A DNA stretch of 64,000 nt from Elusimicrobia bacterium GWA2_51_34 (lineage in GTDB: Bacteria > Elusimicrobiota > Elusimicrobia > Elusimicrobiales > UBA9959). Below are positions 37,381 through 46,060 of this stretch, piece after piece. Under the pieces are notes generated by a model. It saw nothing but the letters and a program-made list of their open reading frames with translations. It did no database searches and had not been told where the DNA came from. A program made the translations under genes and the position numbers. Position 1 is the stretch's first letter, and each line of letters opens with the position of its first letter. The stretch spans positions 1 through 64,000 of the forward strand of contig MGTS01000029.1 of NCBI GenBank assembly GCA_001799565.1. The letters run 5' to 3'.

Positions 37381-39936
37381 TTATTCTCCGTTCCACTTCA
37401 CGAAAAGCGGCATAAGAACATTCACCGCGTCCGGGTGCCTTGGGATTACGCGTACCGCAAAATCGTGGCGGCCGCTTTTGCGGGCGGTTAACTCCGCGAG
37501 AAAAAGATGGGAGTCCCCCATTTTGGAATCACGCGTCATAACGACCGCCGAACCTTCCTTAAAACCGCTTTCCCCGTCAGCCACTCCCACATATAGCTGC
37601 ACCTCAACGTCTTCAGGCGATAAGTCGCCAAGCCACACTGTCGCGCGCATAGGCAGCCTGGCGCCTGAACGTATTTCCATCTCCGGTTTAAACCTATCAA
37701 GCGTCACCTGCACGCGGGGCCAGTTATCCTCAATTTTCTTGCGCCAGCGCGCTATTTCAACAAGCCTTGAATTATCATCAAATTTTTTCATGGCGCGGTG
37801 CGCGGGTGAATAAAACTTTTCATAATATTCCCTGAGCATGCGGTTGGTATTAAAATACGGCACCAGCTTCTGCACGGAGGCTTTCATCATCTTTATCCAG
37901 TTATGCGGGAGGCCGTCTGGACCGCGGTCGTAGTAAAGCGGCGCCACCACCTTTCGCAGTAGATTGTAGATAGCTTCAGACTCCACATAATCGCGCTCCG
38001 AATCGCTGTTATAGGCGTAGGAACTCCCGATGGCCCAGCCGACTTCGGGAGAATACCCTTCCCCCCACCAGCCGTCCAGCACCGAAAGGTTAAGCGCCCC
38101 GTTTATGGCGGCCTTCATGCCGCTTGTACCCGATGCCTCAAGCGGACGTATGGGGTTGTTAAGCCAGACATCCACCCCCTGCACCATGTAGCGGGCCACA
38201 TTCATGTTGTAGTCCTCCACGAATATTATCCTGTTTTTAAAACGAGGGTCCTGGCTGAGACGGGCCACTTCTTTTATGTATTCCTTGCCCATAGTATCGG
38301 CCGGATGCGCCTTTCCCGCGAAAAGGAACTGCACCGGCATGGCCGAATCGGTTACCAGCTCAAGCAGCCGTTCCATATCGCGCATAAAGAGCGTGGCACG
38401 CTTATAGGTGGCAAACCGCCTGGCAAAACCGATAGTGAGATAATCGCAGTTGATCACTTTTTCAGCCGACTCAAGCACGGTGCGGTCTGCGCCCTGGCGC
38501 TGATACTGCCGCTTCAGTCTTTCGCGCACCAGTTTAGCCAGCTTCTGCTTTCTCACCATGTGGGTTTCCCAGAGTTCCCGGTCGTCAATATCGCCGGTTT
38601 TCGTCCAGTCGCAGTTATCGGGCATGCCGTCAGCCTCCGCCGACCCGCAAAGAAGATATTTTTTATAAAGTTTATAATGTTCGTTGCTTATCCACGAGGT
38701 GGTATGCACGCCGTTGGTTACGCCCTCTATGGGAATTTCATGCCGGGGCAGGCCCGGCCAGATCTTGTGCCACATATCACGCGAGGTGTCGCGGTGCAGC
38801 ATGCTGACCGCGTTAAGCCAGGCGCACAGCCGGAGCGCCACCACGGTCATGCAAAATCCCATGGAAGAACGTTCTTCTTTGCCTATTTCCAGGAACTCGG
38901 CAAAGCTTATGCCAAGTTCCTTTGAGTAGCTCTCCATATACTTACGCACCAGATCAAAATCAAAATACTCGTTACCGGCTATAACGGGCGTGTGAGTTGT
39001 GAAAGCCGAAGACGCCCAAACGGCCTCCCGCGCTTCCTTAAAGGACAATTTCCGCGCAACCATCAGCTGGCGGATCCTTTCAAAAAGCAGAAAAGCGGAA
39101 TGCCCCTCGTTGACATGATAGACGGTGGGATTAAGGCCCATAGCCTCAAGCGCCCGCACGCCGCCTACGCCCAGCACTATCTCCTGGCTGATGCGGTTTT
39201 CCCTGTCTCCGCCGTAAAGCTGCTCGGTAATAGCGCGCGCCTTGGGGGAATTTTCAGGCAGATTGGTGTCAAGCAGGTAAAGAGAATTTCTGCCCACCGG
39301 CACTTTCCAAACCCCTATTTTTACGGTTTCTCCGGCCAGTATAACTTCCACCTGCAGCGGATGGCCGGCGGAGTTTTTCACCACCTGCACCGGCATGTTA
39401 TACCAGTCATTTTCAGGATAGCGTTCCACCTGCCAGCAATCGCGGTTCAGCATCTGCTGGACATAGCCCTTCCTGTAAAGCAAACCCACTCCCGCCACAG
39501 GCAGCCCCAGGTCGGAGGCGGATTTAAGATGATCGCCAGAAAGCATACCCAGACCGCCGGAGTAGATAGGCAAACCTTCACCTATGCCGTATTCCATGGA
39601 AAAATAAGCCGCCAGCATATCTTTGTCCCGGGCGTCCGAGTGGGCGTTGAACCAGGTGTCCTGATATCCGATGTAAGCGTCAAATCGTTTTTTTATCCCG
39701 TTCAGACGCTCAAGGAAAGAGCTGTCCCCGCTTAAGGCCTCAAGCCGCTCGGGGGAAACGGTACCGAGTATCCATTTGGGATTACGATGCGAACGGTGCC
39801 AAAGTTCGTCGCTGATATCAACGAACATCATTATGGCGTCCCAGTTCCAGGTGAACCACATATTGGTGGACAACTCTTCAAGAGCTTTTAAATTTTCAGG
39901 AAGGTTAGGTATAACATTAAAAGACTTTATTTCCAT
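37381..39936 (-). CDS. Alpha-glucan (glycogen) phosphorylase
   Basis: 851 aa; NEGHSAFLLFERIR, GVTNGVHTTSWIS, NNPIRPLEASGTSGMKAAINGALNLSVLDGWWGEGY. Confidence 0.93.
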   Translation of the reverse strand: MEIKSFNVIPNLPENLKALEELSTNMWFTWNWDAIMMFVDISDELWHRSHRNPKWILGTVSPERLEALSGDSSFLERLNGIKKRFDAYIGYQDTWFNAHSDARDKDMLAAYFSMEYGIGEGLPIYSGGLGMLSGDHLKSASDLGLPVAGVGLLYRKGYVQQMLNRDCWQVERYPENDWYNMPVQVVKNSAGHPLQVEVILAGETVKIGVWKVPVGRNSLYLLDTNLPENSPKARAITEQLYGGDRENRISQEIVLGVGGVRALEAMGLNPTVYHVNEGHSAFLLFERIRQLMVARKLSFKEAREAVWASSAFTTHTPVIAGNEYFDFDLVRKYMESYSKELGISFAEFLEIGKEERSSMGFCMTVVALRLCAWLNAVSMLHRDTSRDMWHKIWPGLPRHEIPIEGVTNGVHTTSWISNEHYKLYKKYLLCGSAEADGMPDNCDWTKTGDIDDRELWETHMVRKQKLAKLVRERLKRQYQRQGADRTVLESAEKVINCDYLTIGFARRFATYKRATLFMRDMERLLELVTDSAMPVQFLFAGKAHPADTMGKEYIKEVARLSQDPRFKNRIIFVEDYNMNVARYMVQGVDVWLNNPIRPLEASGTSGMKAAINGALNLSVLDGWWGEGYSPEVGWAIGSSYAYNSDSERDYVESEAIYNLLRKVVAPLYYDRGPDGLPHNWIKMMKASVQKLVPYFNTNRMLREYYEKFYSPAHRAMKKFDDNSRLVEIARWRKKIEDNWPRVQVTLDRFKPEMEIRSGARLPMRATVWLGDLSPEDVEVQLYVGVADGESGFKEGSAVVMTRDSKMGDSHLFLAELTARKSGRHDFAVRVIPRHPDAVNVLMPLFVKWNGE

Positions 39937-40145
39937 TTCACGCTCCGTCGCTTAAGATAGGTTAATTTTACAAAAATATGAGGGCAAGTTTACAGAATAC
40001 CAGCCGTTTTGATTAGGTTATGCGGAGGATTAAAAAACTTTGATTTTTTTCGTCAAACTTTGCTAAAATTGGATAGTTGTAGTGGGAGGTGGTTAGTGCG
40101 CGGAAAAACTGGCCACTGTCCACTGGCCACTGAATACTGTTTTAC

Positions 40146-40219
40146 GGGCGTGTAGCTCAGTTGGGAGAGCGTCCGCCTTAGGCGGAAGGTCGCAGTCAGA
40201 GCAGAGTGTATACCGTGGT
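40146..40219 (+). pseudogene. Degenerate tRNA-like sequence (5' half similar to tRNA-Ala)
   Basis: gggcgtgtagctcagttgggagagcg is identical to the 5' end of the following tRNA, but the anticodon arm is a shortened palindrome (tccgccttaggcgga) and the T-arm and 3' acceptor are missing. Confidence 0.7.
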
Positions 40220-40231
40220 GAAAAAAGTTTT

Positions 40232-40304
40232 GGGCGTGTAGCTCAGTTGGGAGAGCGCCTCCATGGCATGGAGGAGGTCGCAGGTTCGATCCCTGTCACG
40301 TCCA
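40232..40304 (+). tRNA. tRNA-Ala(GGC)
   Basis: Full cloverleaf read by eye: GGGCGTG/CACGTCC acceptor, CCTCC-ATGGCAT-GGAGG anticodon arm (GGC), GCAGG-TTCGATC-CCTGT T-arm. Confidence 0.93.
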
Positions 40305-40446
40305 CCCAATTTACTATCAAAAGTGCCTTTTCAAGAGCAACATACCGACGCTAAGGAACCAAGACTGAAAAGCTTTAATAAAAACCCCGCGTCCGCCTAA
40401 GGCGGACGCGGAACACCAGCATTAAAACTCACGGAGAAACTCGGAT

Positions 40447-41253
40447 ATGAGCCGTATACCTGTGCTGATGTACCACCACATAGCCGACGACAGGGAAGTA
40501 ACACCCGGCCAGTTTGAAGACCACCTGAAATATCTCAAGGATACAGGTTACAGAACCCCGGACCTCCGGGAGTTTTACGATATTGTGACCGGCGCAAAAA
40601 AAACAAATGACAAACTGATAGTTCTGACTTTCGACGACGGCTACGCCGACAATTGGATCTGCGCCTGGCCAATCCTTAAAAAACACGGTTTACGGGCCAT
40701 TGTGTTCCCAACAACATCCAGACTGCGCGAAACCCGCGAAGGGCCGAATCCCACCCTGACTGACGGCGCGCTTTCGCCGCGAACCATACAAACCGAAAGA
40801 CTCCCGGAGGGATTTTTGAGCTGGGAAGAACTTAAGGCTATGACCGATTCCGGAGTCTTTGAAGCCGGCTCGCACACCCATACGCACAGGAACTTCGTAA
40901 AACGCTCAGTTTACGGCGACCTTGAACAGGAACTAGATACCTCAAGCCGGCTTATAGCGGAGCACACCGGCGTAAAACCGTTTTCCATCGCCTGGCCCTG
41001 GGGCCAGCATGAAAAAAGCTGGGAAAGCCTGGTGAAAAAAAACGGCTACAAGATGGCTTTCACCACTGTAACCGGAGTCAATAAACCGGGCTGCGATCCT
41101 CTCTACATAAAGAGACTACGGGTGTCTAAAGGCGCAATAACCTGGCTTAAAAGCAGGCTTATACTGCATCGCCTGCCGGTGGTCTCGGAAATTTATGAAA
41201 AAATCTACGGCCTGGATGGCCGTATTAAGAAAAAATTCCGCAAAGCACCATAA
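40447..41253 (+). CDS. Polysaccharide deacetylase family protein
   Basis: IPVLMYHHIADD, VLTFDDGYADNW, EAGSHTHTHRNF. Confidence 0.9.
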   Translation: MSRIPVLMYHHIADDREVTPGQFEDHLKYLKDTGYRTPDLREFYDIVTGAKKTNDKLIVLTFDDGYADNWICAWPILKKHGLRAIVFPTTSRLRETREGPNPTLTDGALSPRTIQTERLPEGFLSWEELKAMTDSGVFEAGSHTHTHRNFVKRSVYGDLEQELDTSSRLIAEHTGVKPFSIAWPWGQHEKSWESLVKKNGYKMAFTTVTGVNKPGCDPLYIKRLRVSKGAITWLKSRLILHRLPVVSEIYEKIYGLDGRIKKKFRKAP

Positions 41254-41263
41254 TCGTTAAAAT

Positions 41264-41394
41264 ATGTAATTACCCTGGTTCACGGTTCAGTGGTTTATCG
41301 GTTCAACGGTTGGGAATCGGGGAATACAAGAAGATCGTGGGAAAAAATAACCTTGAACCGCTGGACCGTGAACCAGACAACCTGAATAATTACT
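41264..41394. repeat. GGTTCACGGTTC-family inverted element with head sequence
   Basis: gtaattaccctggttcacggttcagtgg...ggttcaacggttgg ... ccttgaaccgctggaccgtgaaccagacaacctgaataattac. Confidence 0.85.
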
Positions 41395-41405
41395 AGAATA
41401 TCCAC

Positions 41406-42557
41406 ATGGTAAAAGGGCCGTTCACTATTTTTCATCTTGACGACGGCAAAGAACTGCGCGGCGGCCAGCGCCAGCTGCTCTATCTGGCAAAAGAACTTGC
41501 CGTTCTCGGCCACAAAAATATAATAGTCTGCCGTAAGAACAGCCCTTTAAGACGGGAAGCCGACGGTCTGGGATTTGAAACATTTTTCCCGCCCTGGCTT
41601 TTTGAATGGGACCCGGTTTCCGCCGTTATCCTTAGAAAAAGAATAAAAAGCGAAATCACAAACCCGGACCTGCCCGTGGTTTTGCATTCCCACACCTCGC
41701 ACACGGCGGCTCACTCGTGGCTGGCCGGGCTTGGCCTTAATTGCGTCCGCATAGCCCATCGCAGGGCGGATTTCGCGCCCGGCGGCGGCATTTCAACCAG
41801 GCTTAAATATGCCGGCGCGGATAAGGTTATAGCTATTTCACAGCCGGTAAAGGAAACCCTGATAAAAGCCGGCGTTCCACCCGGGAAAATAGCTCTTATA
41901 AACAGCTCAATAGACCTGAACGCCTCTCCCTGGCTAAAAACCGGTTTTGAAGCCTATAAAAAGAATTCACGCGAAAAGATCTCGGCCATTTTCGGAATAA
42001 AAAATGACGCCTTCTGGACTGGCTCGCTGATAGCGCTGGAGCTGTGCAAAGATCCGCTCAATTTTATCCGCTCGGCCAAAACGGTGCTCTCCGCGAAACC
42101 AGGCACGCATTTTTTACTGGCCGGGGAAGGCAAGCTTCGCGGCCGGGCGCAAGAGCTGGCAAAAAACCTGGGGCTGGGCAATAACCTCCATTTTATCGGT
42201 TATTATCCCGCGCCGTATGAAATACTTTCAGCCCTTGATCTTTTTGTGCTGCCCTCCCGCGAAGAAGGCATGGGCAGCGTGCTTTTGGAAGCCATGAACG
42301 CCGGCGTACCCATAGTTGCCACTAACGCGGGCGGAATAACCGATGTTATCAAAAATGAACAAACCGGACTGCTGGTCCCGCGCGAAAACTCTGAAGCGCT
42401 TGCCGGAGCTCAGCTTCGTATTATGGCCGACCCGGAACTGGCAAAAAATCTGGCCGCCGGGGGGCGGAGGCGGCTTGCGGATTTTTCTTCGGTAAAAATG
42501 GCGGAAAGCACCTTGCGAATATATGAAGAAGCAGTTGAGAATTTTAAACCTGATTGA
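41406..42557 (+). CDS. Glycosyltransferase (GT4/GT1-like)
   Basis: FVLPSREEGMGSVLLEAMNAGVPIVATNAGGITDVI. Confidence 0.88.
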   Translation: MVKGPFTIFHLDDGKELRGGQRQLLYLAKELAVLGHKNIIVCRKNSPLRREADGLGFETFFPPWLFEWDPVSAVILRKRIKSEITNPDLPVVLHSHTSHTAAHSWLAGLGLNCVRIAHRRADFAPGGGISTRLKYAGADKVIAISQPVKETLIKAGVPPGKIALINSSIDLNASPWLKTGFEAYKKNSREKISAIFGIKNDAFWTGSLIALELCKDPLNFIRSAKTVLSAKPGTHFLLAGEGKLRGRAQELAKNLGLGNNLHFIGYYPAPYEILSALDLFVLPSREEGMGSVLLEAMNAGVPIVATNAGGITDVIKNEQTGLLVPRENSEALAGAQLRIMADPELAKNLAAGGRRRLADFSSVKMAESTLRIYEEAVENFKPD

Positions 42558-43581
42558 CATTCCCTGGAACAGCGGCCTTGCGTCCTACGCTTTTGACCAG
42601 GCGCGCGCGCTTAAAGCCGCCGGACACGCGGTTTATTTCGCCTGCCCGGAGGGGAGCGCCGCCCGGGAATTTGCCGGGAGAGAAGGTTTTGTCTGTTTTT
42701 CCCTTCCCGGCAGGAAAGAGCTGTTTTTACGTCTTCCGTTTTTAAGACTGAAAAAAATACTGGCCGCCGAAGGCATAGACATAGTAAACGCCCATACCGG
42801 CAGAACGCAGACCCTGGCTTTTACGCTAGCGTGTTTCTCCGCTAAAAAAATTGCCGTTATCCGCACCAAGGCCGACGCCCGGCCGCCTTCAAAAAGCTTC
42901 ACTCTCAGGAAAGTTTCAAAAATAATAGCGGCTTCAGATTTTATCAAGAACGGTTATTTAAAACTTGGCGTTCCCCCAAAAAAGCTTGCACTCGCCCGTC
43001 AGGGAATAACTCTTCCGGCGGTAACGCTCCAAGATTCGGAGCCGCCGTATAAAATAGGCGTTTTGGGCCGCCTTGACACGGTAAAGGGCCATGAATGTTT
43101 TTTAAAAGCGGCCGCGGAACTTATTAAAATAGGAATAAAGGCGAAATTTCACATAGCCGGCTATGAGGCGGGCGTAAAATACACCGACCTTAAAAAGCTG
43201 GCGGCCGAACTGGGCCTTGGAACCGCCGCGGTGTTTCACGGCCGGGTGCCGGACAGTTTTGAGTTTATAAATTCCTGCGATATAGGCGCCATCCCTTCAT
43301 TAGGCAGCGAGGCGGTCTCCCGCGCGGCCCTTGAATGGCTGTCCGCGGCCAAGCCGGTAGTCGCTTCACGCGTGGGCAGTTTGCCTGAATTTATAACGCC
43401 CGAAAACCTGGTGCCGCCGGGGGACGCGGCGGCCCTGGCGCTAAGGCTTCAAACACTCCTGTCCGCGCCTGAGCGTCTGAACAAACTTGGCACCGCCAAC
43501 CGCGAGCGCGCCGTGAGTGTTTTCAGCCCTGAAATTTTCGCGCGGCGAACCTGCCGTATTTTTGAACAAGTTTTGAGTTAG
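42523..43581 (+). CDS. Glycosyltransferase (GT4-like)
   Basis: GVLGRLDTVKGHECFLKAAAEL...GAIPSLGSEAVSRAALEWLSAAKPVVASRVGSLPEFI. Confidence 0.87.
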   Translation: MKKQLRILNLIDIPWNSGLASYAFDQARALKAAGHAVYFACPEGSAAREFAGREGFVCFSLPGRKELFLRLPFLRLKKILAAEGIDIVNAHTGRTQTLAFTLACFSAKKIAVIRTKADARPPSKSFTLRKVSKIIAASDFIKNGYLKLGVPPKKLALARQGITLPAVTLQDSEPPYKIGVLGRLDTVKGHECFLKAAAELIKIGIKAKFHIAGYEAGVKYTDLKKLAAELGLGTAAVFHGRVPDSFEFINSCDIGAIPSLGSEAVSRAALEWLSAAKPVVASRVGSLPEFITPENLVPPGDAAALALRLQTLLSAPERLNKLGTANRERAVSVFSPEIFARRTCRIFEQVLS

Positions 43582-43651
43582 GAGTCTGGAGTTAGGGAGT
43601 TGAAATATTCTAAACTCTTAAACTCATAACTCTGAACTCTCAAACTCTCTT

Positions 43652-44395
43652 ATGTCCATCTCTATAGCCATAATAGCCCACAATGAGGAAAAGAACCTGC
43701 CGCGGGCGCTTGAGAGCGCCGTTTGGGCGGATGAAATAATTTTAGTGGACTGCGGCTCAACCGACGGCACGGCGGCCGCGGCTGAAAATTTTAAAGTCCG
43801 TTTTTTCTCAAGGCCTAACAGCACGGCTGTGTATATCAACAAACAATTCGCCATAGACCAGGCGGCCTCGGACTGGATCTTCATACTTGACGCTGATGAG
43901 GAAATACCCCCGGAACTCAGGGAGGAGATAAAAGAAGTTACTTCTTCTCCGTACGGAGCGGCGGCTTTTAAAATGCCGCGCAGGAATTTTTATTTCGGCC
44001 GCTGGCTGAAGCATGGCGGCAAATACCCCGACACGCAGCTGCGTTTATTCAGGCGGGGCAAAGCGCGGTTCCTGCCGCTGCCGGTGCACGAACGCCTTGA
44101 AGTTGACGGAGAGACAAGCCGCTTAAGCAGGCCTTTGAACCATTACCCCTGCGCCGTTATGGAAGATGTTCTCCGTAAAAGAGCCTTTTACGGAGAAGCG
44201 CTCGCAAAATCTTACGCCCTTAAAGGAAAAAGCCGCCTTTTAATACTGCTGCGGCCGTTCAACTGTTTCTTTGTAAACTACCTGTTGAAAATGGGCTTTT
44301 TGGACGGAACCCAGGGCCTTAAAACCGCCCTTATGGACTTTCGCACCGTAATGGCCTCAGCCGTCCTCTATATAAAGAAAGGCCGGAACCTGTAA
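43652..44395 (+). CDS. Glycosyltransferase family 2 (WaaE/KdtX-like)
   Basis: ISIAIIAHNEEKNLPRALESAVWADEIILVDCGSTDGT...WIFILDADEEIPPEL. Confidence 0.88.
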   Translation: MSISIAIIAHNEEKNLPRALESAVWADEIILVDCGSTDGTAAAAENFKVRFFSRPNSTAVYINKQFAIDQAASDWIFILDADEEIPPELREEIKEVTSSPYGAAAFKMPRRNFYFGRWLKHGGKYPDTQLRLFRRGKARFLPLPVHERLEVDGETSRLSRPLNHYPCAVMEDVLRKRAFYGEALAKSYALKGKSRLLILLRPFNCFFVNYLLKMGFLDGTQGLKTALMDFRTVMASAVLYIKKGRNL

Positions 44396-44401
44396 ATTAT
44401 A

Positions 44402-44513
44402 GTAACTACTCAGGTAGCCAGAATTCAGGAGTCAGAATTCAGAATGGCCAGCGAATAGGTTTCAAACAGGCATCTTCCTTCTGACTACTGAATTCTGACT
44501 TCTGTCTACTTGA
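44402..44513. repeat. CAGAATT 7-nt inverted element with head GTAACTACTCAGGTAGCCAG
   Basis: Left CAGAATT|CAGGAGT|CAGAATT|CAGAATGG. Right, reverse complement: CAGAAGT|CAGAATT|CAGTAGT|CAGAAG. Confidence 0.85.
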
Positions 44514-44524
44514 ATAGCAACGAG

Positions 44525-45742
44525 TTATACTTCTTTGGCTGTAAGGTCGGTAAGTGTTTCCCGTTTTCGCACCAAACGCCAGGCGCCGCGCCCCGTTATA
44601 AGCGCTTCGGGGGCTCGAAGACGGGAATTATAGTTTGAACTCATTGAAAAACCGTAGGCGCCCGCGGAATAAATTACCGCAAGGTCCCCGCGCGCAGGTT
44701 CCTTTAAGGCTGCTCCCAGAGCCAGAAAATCCCCGCTTTCACAGACCGGCCCCACAATGTCGTATTTCTTAATCGGTCCGCGCGCCGCGCCAAGCAGCGC
44801 TACCGGGTGCCTGGCGCCGTAAAGCGCGGGCCTTATCAGGTCGTTCATCGCGCCGTCTACAATAATAAAATTTTTATCGCCGCCCCGTTTGCGGTAAAGC
44901 ACTCGCGTAAGCAAAATGCCCGTCGGCGCGGCTATTGAGCGGCCCGGCTCAATTACCAGTTTAAGGCCGGTTCCTTTAAACGCCGCCGCCAGCGCGCGCG
45001 CAAGCGGCCCGGGGAAAGGCATTTCAAAACCTTCCTTAACCCCCCAACCGCCGCCGGCGTCCGCGTATTCAAGGTTTACGCCCCGCGAAGCCATCTTTAA
45101 AATAAAACCGGCAAGGCGGGCGGCGGCAAGCCGGTAGGGCCTGGCGCTGTATATCTGCGACCCTATATGAAACTGCGCTCCTACGGCCTTTAAATGTTTT
45201 GAACCCGCGGCGTAAAAATAAATTTTCTCCGCTTCCTCAAACGACACTCCGAACTTGCCGCCAAGCCTGCCGGTAGTAATAAATTTATGGGTGCGCGCCG
45301 CGACATCCGGATTTACGCGCAGCGAAAATGACGCCGTCTTTTTAAGTTTAGCCGCTGTTTTTTCAAGCTCCAGCACTTCCTCAAAAGATTCGGCATTAAT
45401 AAAAAGTATATCCGACTTAAGCGCGTAAGCCAGTTCCTCCGCGGTTTTTCCTACTCCTGAAAAAATTATTTTACCCGGCTTAAAACCAGCGCGCAGAGCG
45501 CGGTACAGTTCCCCCCCGCTTACAACGTCCGCGCCCAAGCCCTGCCCCGCCGCCAGCGCGCAAAGCGCCCTGTTTGAATTGGCCTTCAGCGAGTAGCAAA
45601 ACAGCGCGTTAAGGCCGCGAAAAGCTTTTTTATACGTGGAGATCTGCCTTAGAAATACCGCTTTGGAATAAACATAAACAGGCGTACCCGCTCCGGCGGC
45701 TATTTTTTTTAAAATTTCAGGTTTGAAATAATCGGAAAGCAT
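44525..45742 (-). CDS. lysA: Diaminopimelate decarboxylase
   Basis: TPVYVYSKAVF, FCYSLKANSN, GGWGVKEGFEMP, PVCESGDFLALG. Confidence 0.92.
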   Translation of the reverse strand: MLSDYFKPEILKKIAAGAGTPVYVYSKAVFLRQISTYKKAFRGLNALFCYSLKANSNRALCALAAGQGLGADVVSGGELYRALRAGFKPGKIIFSGVGKTAEELAYALKSDILFINAESFEEVLELEKTAAKLKKTASFSLRVNPDVAARTHKFITTGRLGGKFGVSFEEAEKIYFYAAGSKHLKAVGAQFHIGSQIYSARPYRLAAARLAGFILKMASRGVNLEYADAGGGWGVKEGFEMPFPGPLARALAAAFKGTGLKLVIEPGRSIAAPTGILLTRVLYRKRGGDKNFIIVDGAMNDLIRPALYGARHPVALLGAARGPIKKYDIVGPVCESGDFLALGAALKEPARGDLAVIYSAGAYGFSMSSNYNSRLRAPEALITGRGAWRLVRKRETLTDLTAKEV

Positions 45743-45759
45743 GGGGAATAAACAATCAG

Positions 45760-45903
45760 CAATTGAATGCTACAGAAAGCAACAGAAAGCTACAGAAAGT
45801 AAGAAGTCTTCTAAGAAATATCCGCGTTAATCGCGGCTTCTTTTGCTTTTTTACCTTCTGTTGCCTTCTGTTGCTTTCCTTAGCTTTCTGTTGCTATCAA
45901 TTG
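45760..45903. repeat. 10-nt degenerate repeat inverted element
   Basis: CAATTGAAT|GCTACAGAAA|GCAACAGAAA|GCTACAGAAA|GTAAGAAG ... CTTCTGTTGC|CTTCTGTTGC|TTTCCTTAGC|TTTCTGTTGC|TATCAATTG. Confidence 0.9.
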
Positions 45904-45911
45904 GAAATTAT

Positions 45912-45993
45912 TGCGCGGGGGGGGACTTGAACCCCCAAGCCGTTAGGCACACGCCCCTCAAACGTGCGTGTCTACCAGTTCCACCACCCGCGC
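45912..45993 (-). tRNA. tRNA-Leu(GAG)
   Basis: GCGCGGG acceptor, long variable arm, anticodon loop TTGAGGG, GGTTCAAGTCC T-arm region. Confidence 0.92.
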
Positions 45994-46060
45994 GTATTAA
46001 AAACTTTCAGGCGACTTGTCTATTTTAGCAAATTAATTTCAGAAATTGTAGAATAGGCTT

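Noticed and set aside
40387-40411. ccgcgtccgcctaaggcggacgcgg as tRNA terminator
   Set aside because: No T-run follows on the plus strand; the T-run is on the minus-strand side, where no upstream minus gene was identified. Function left open.
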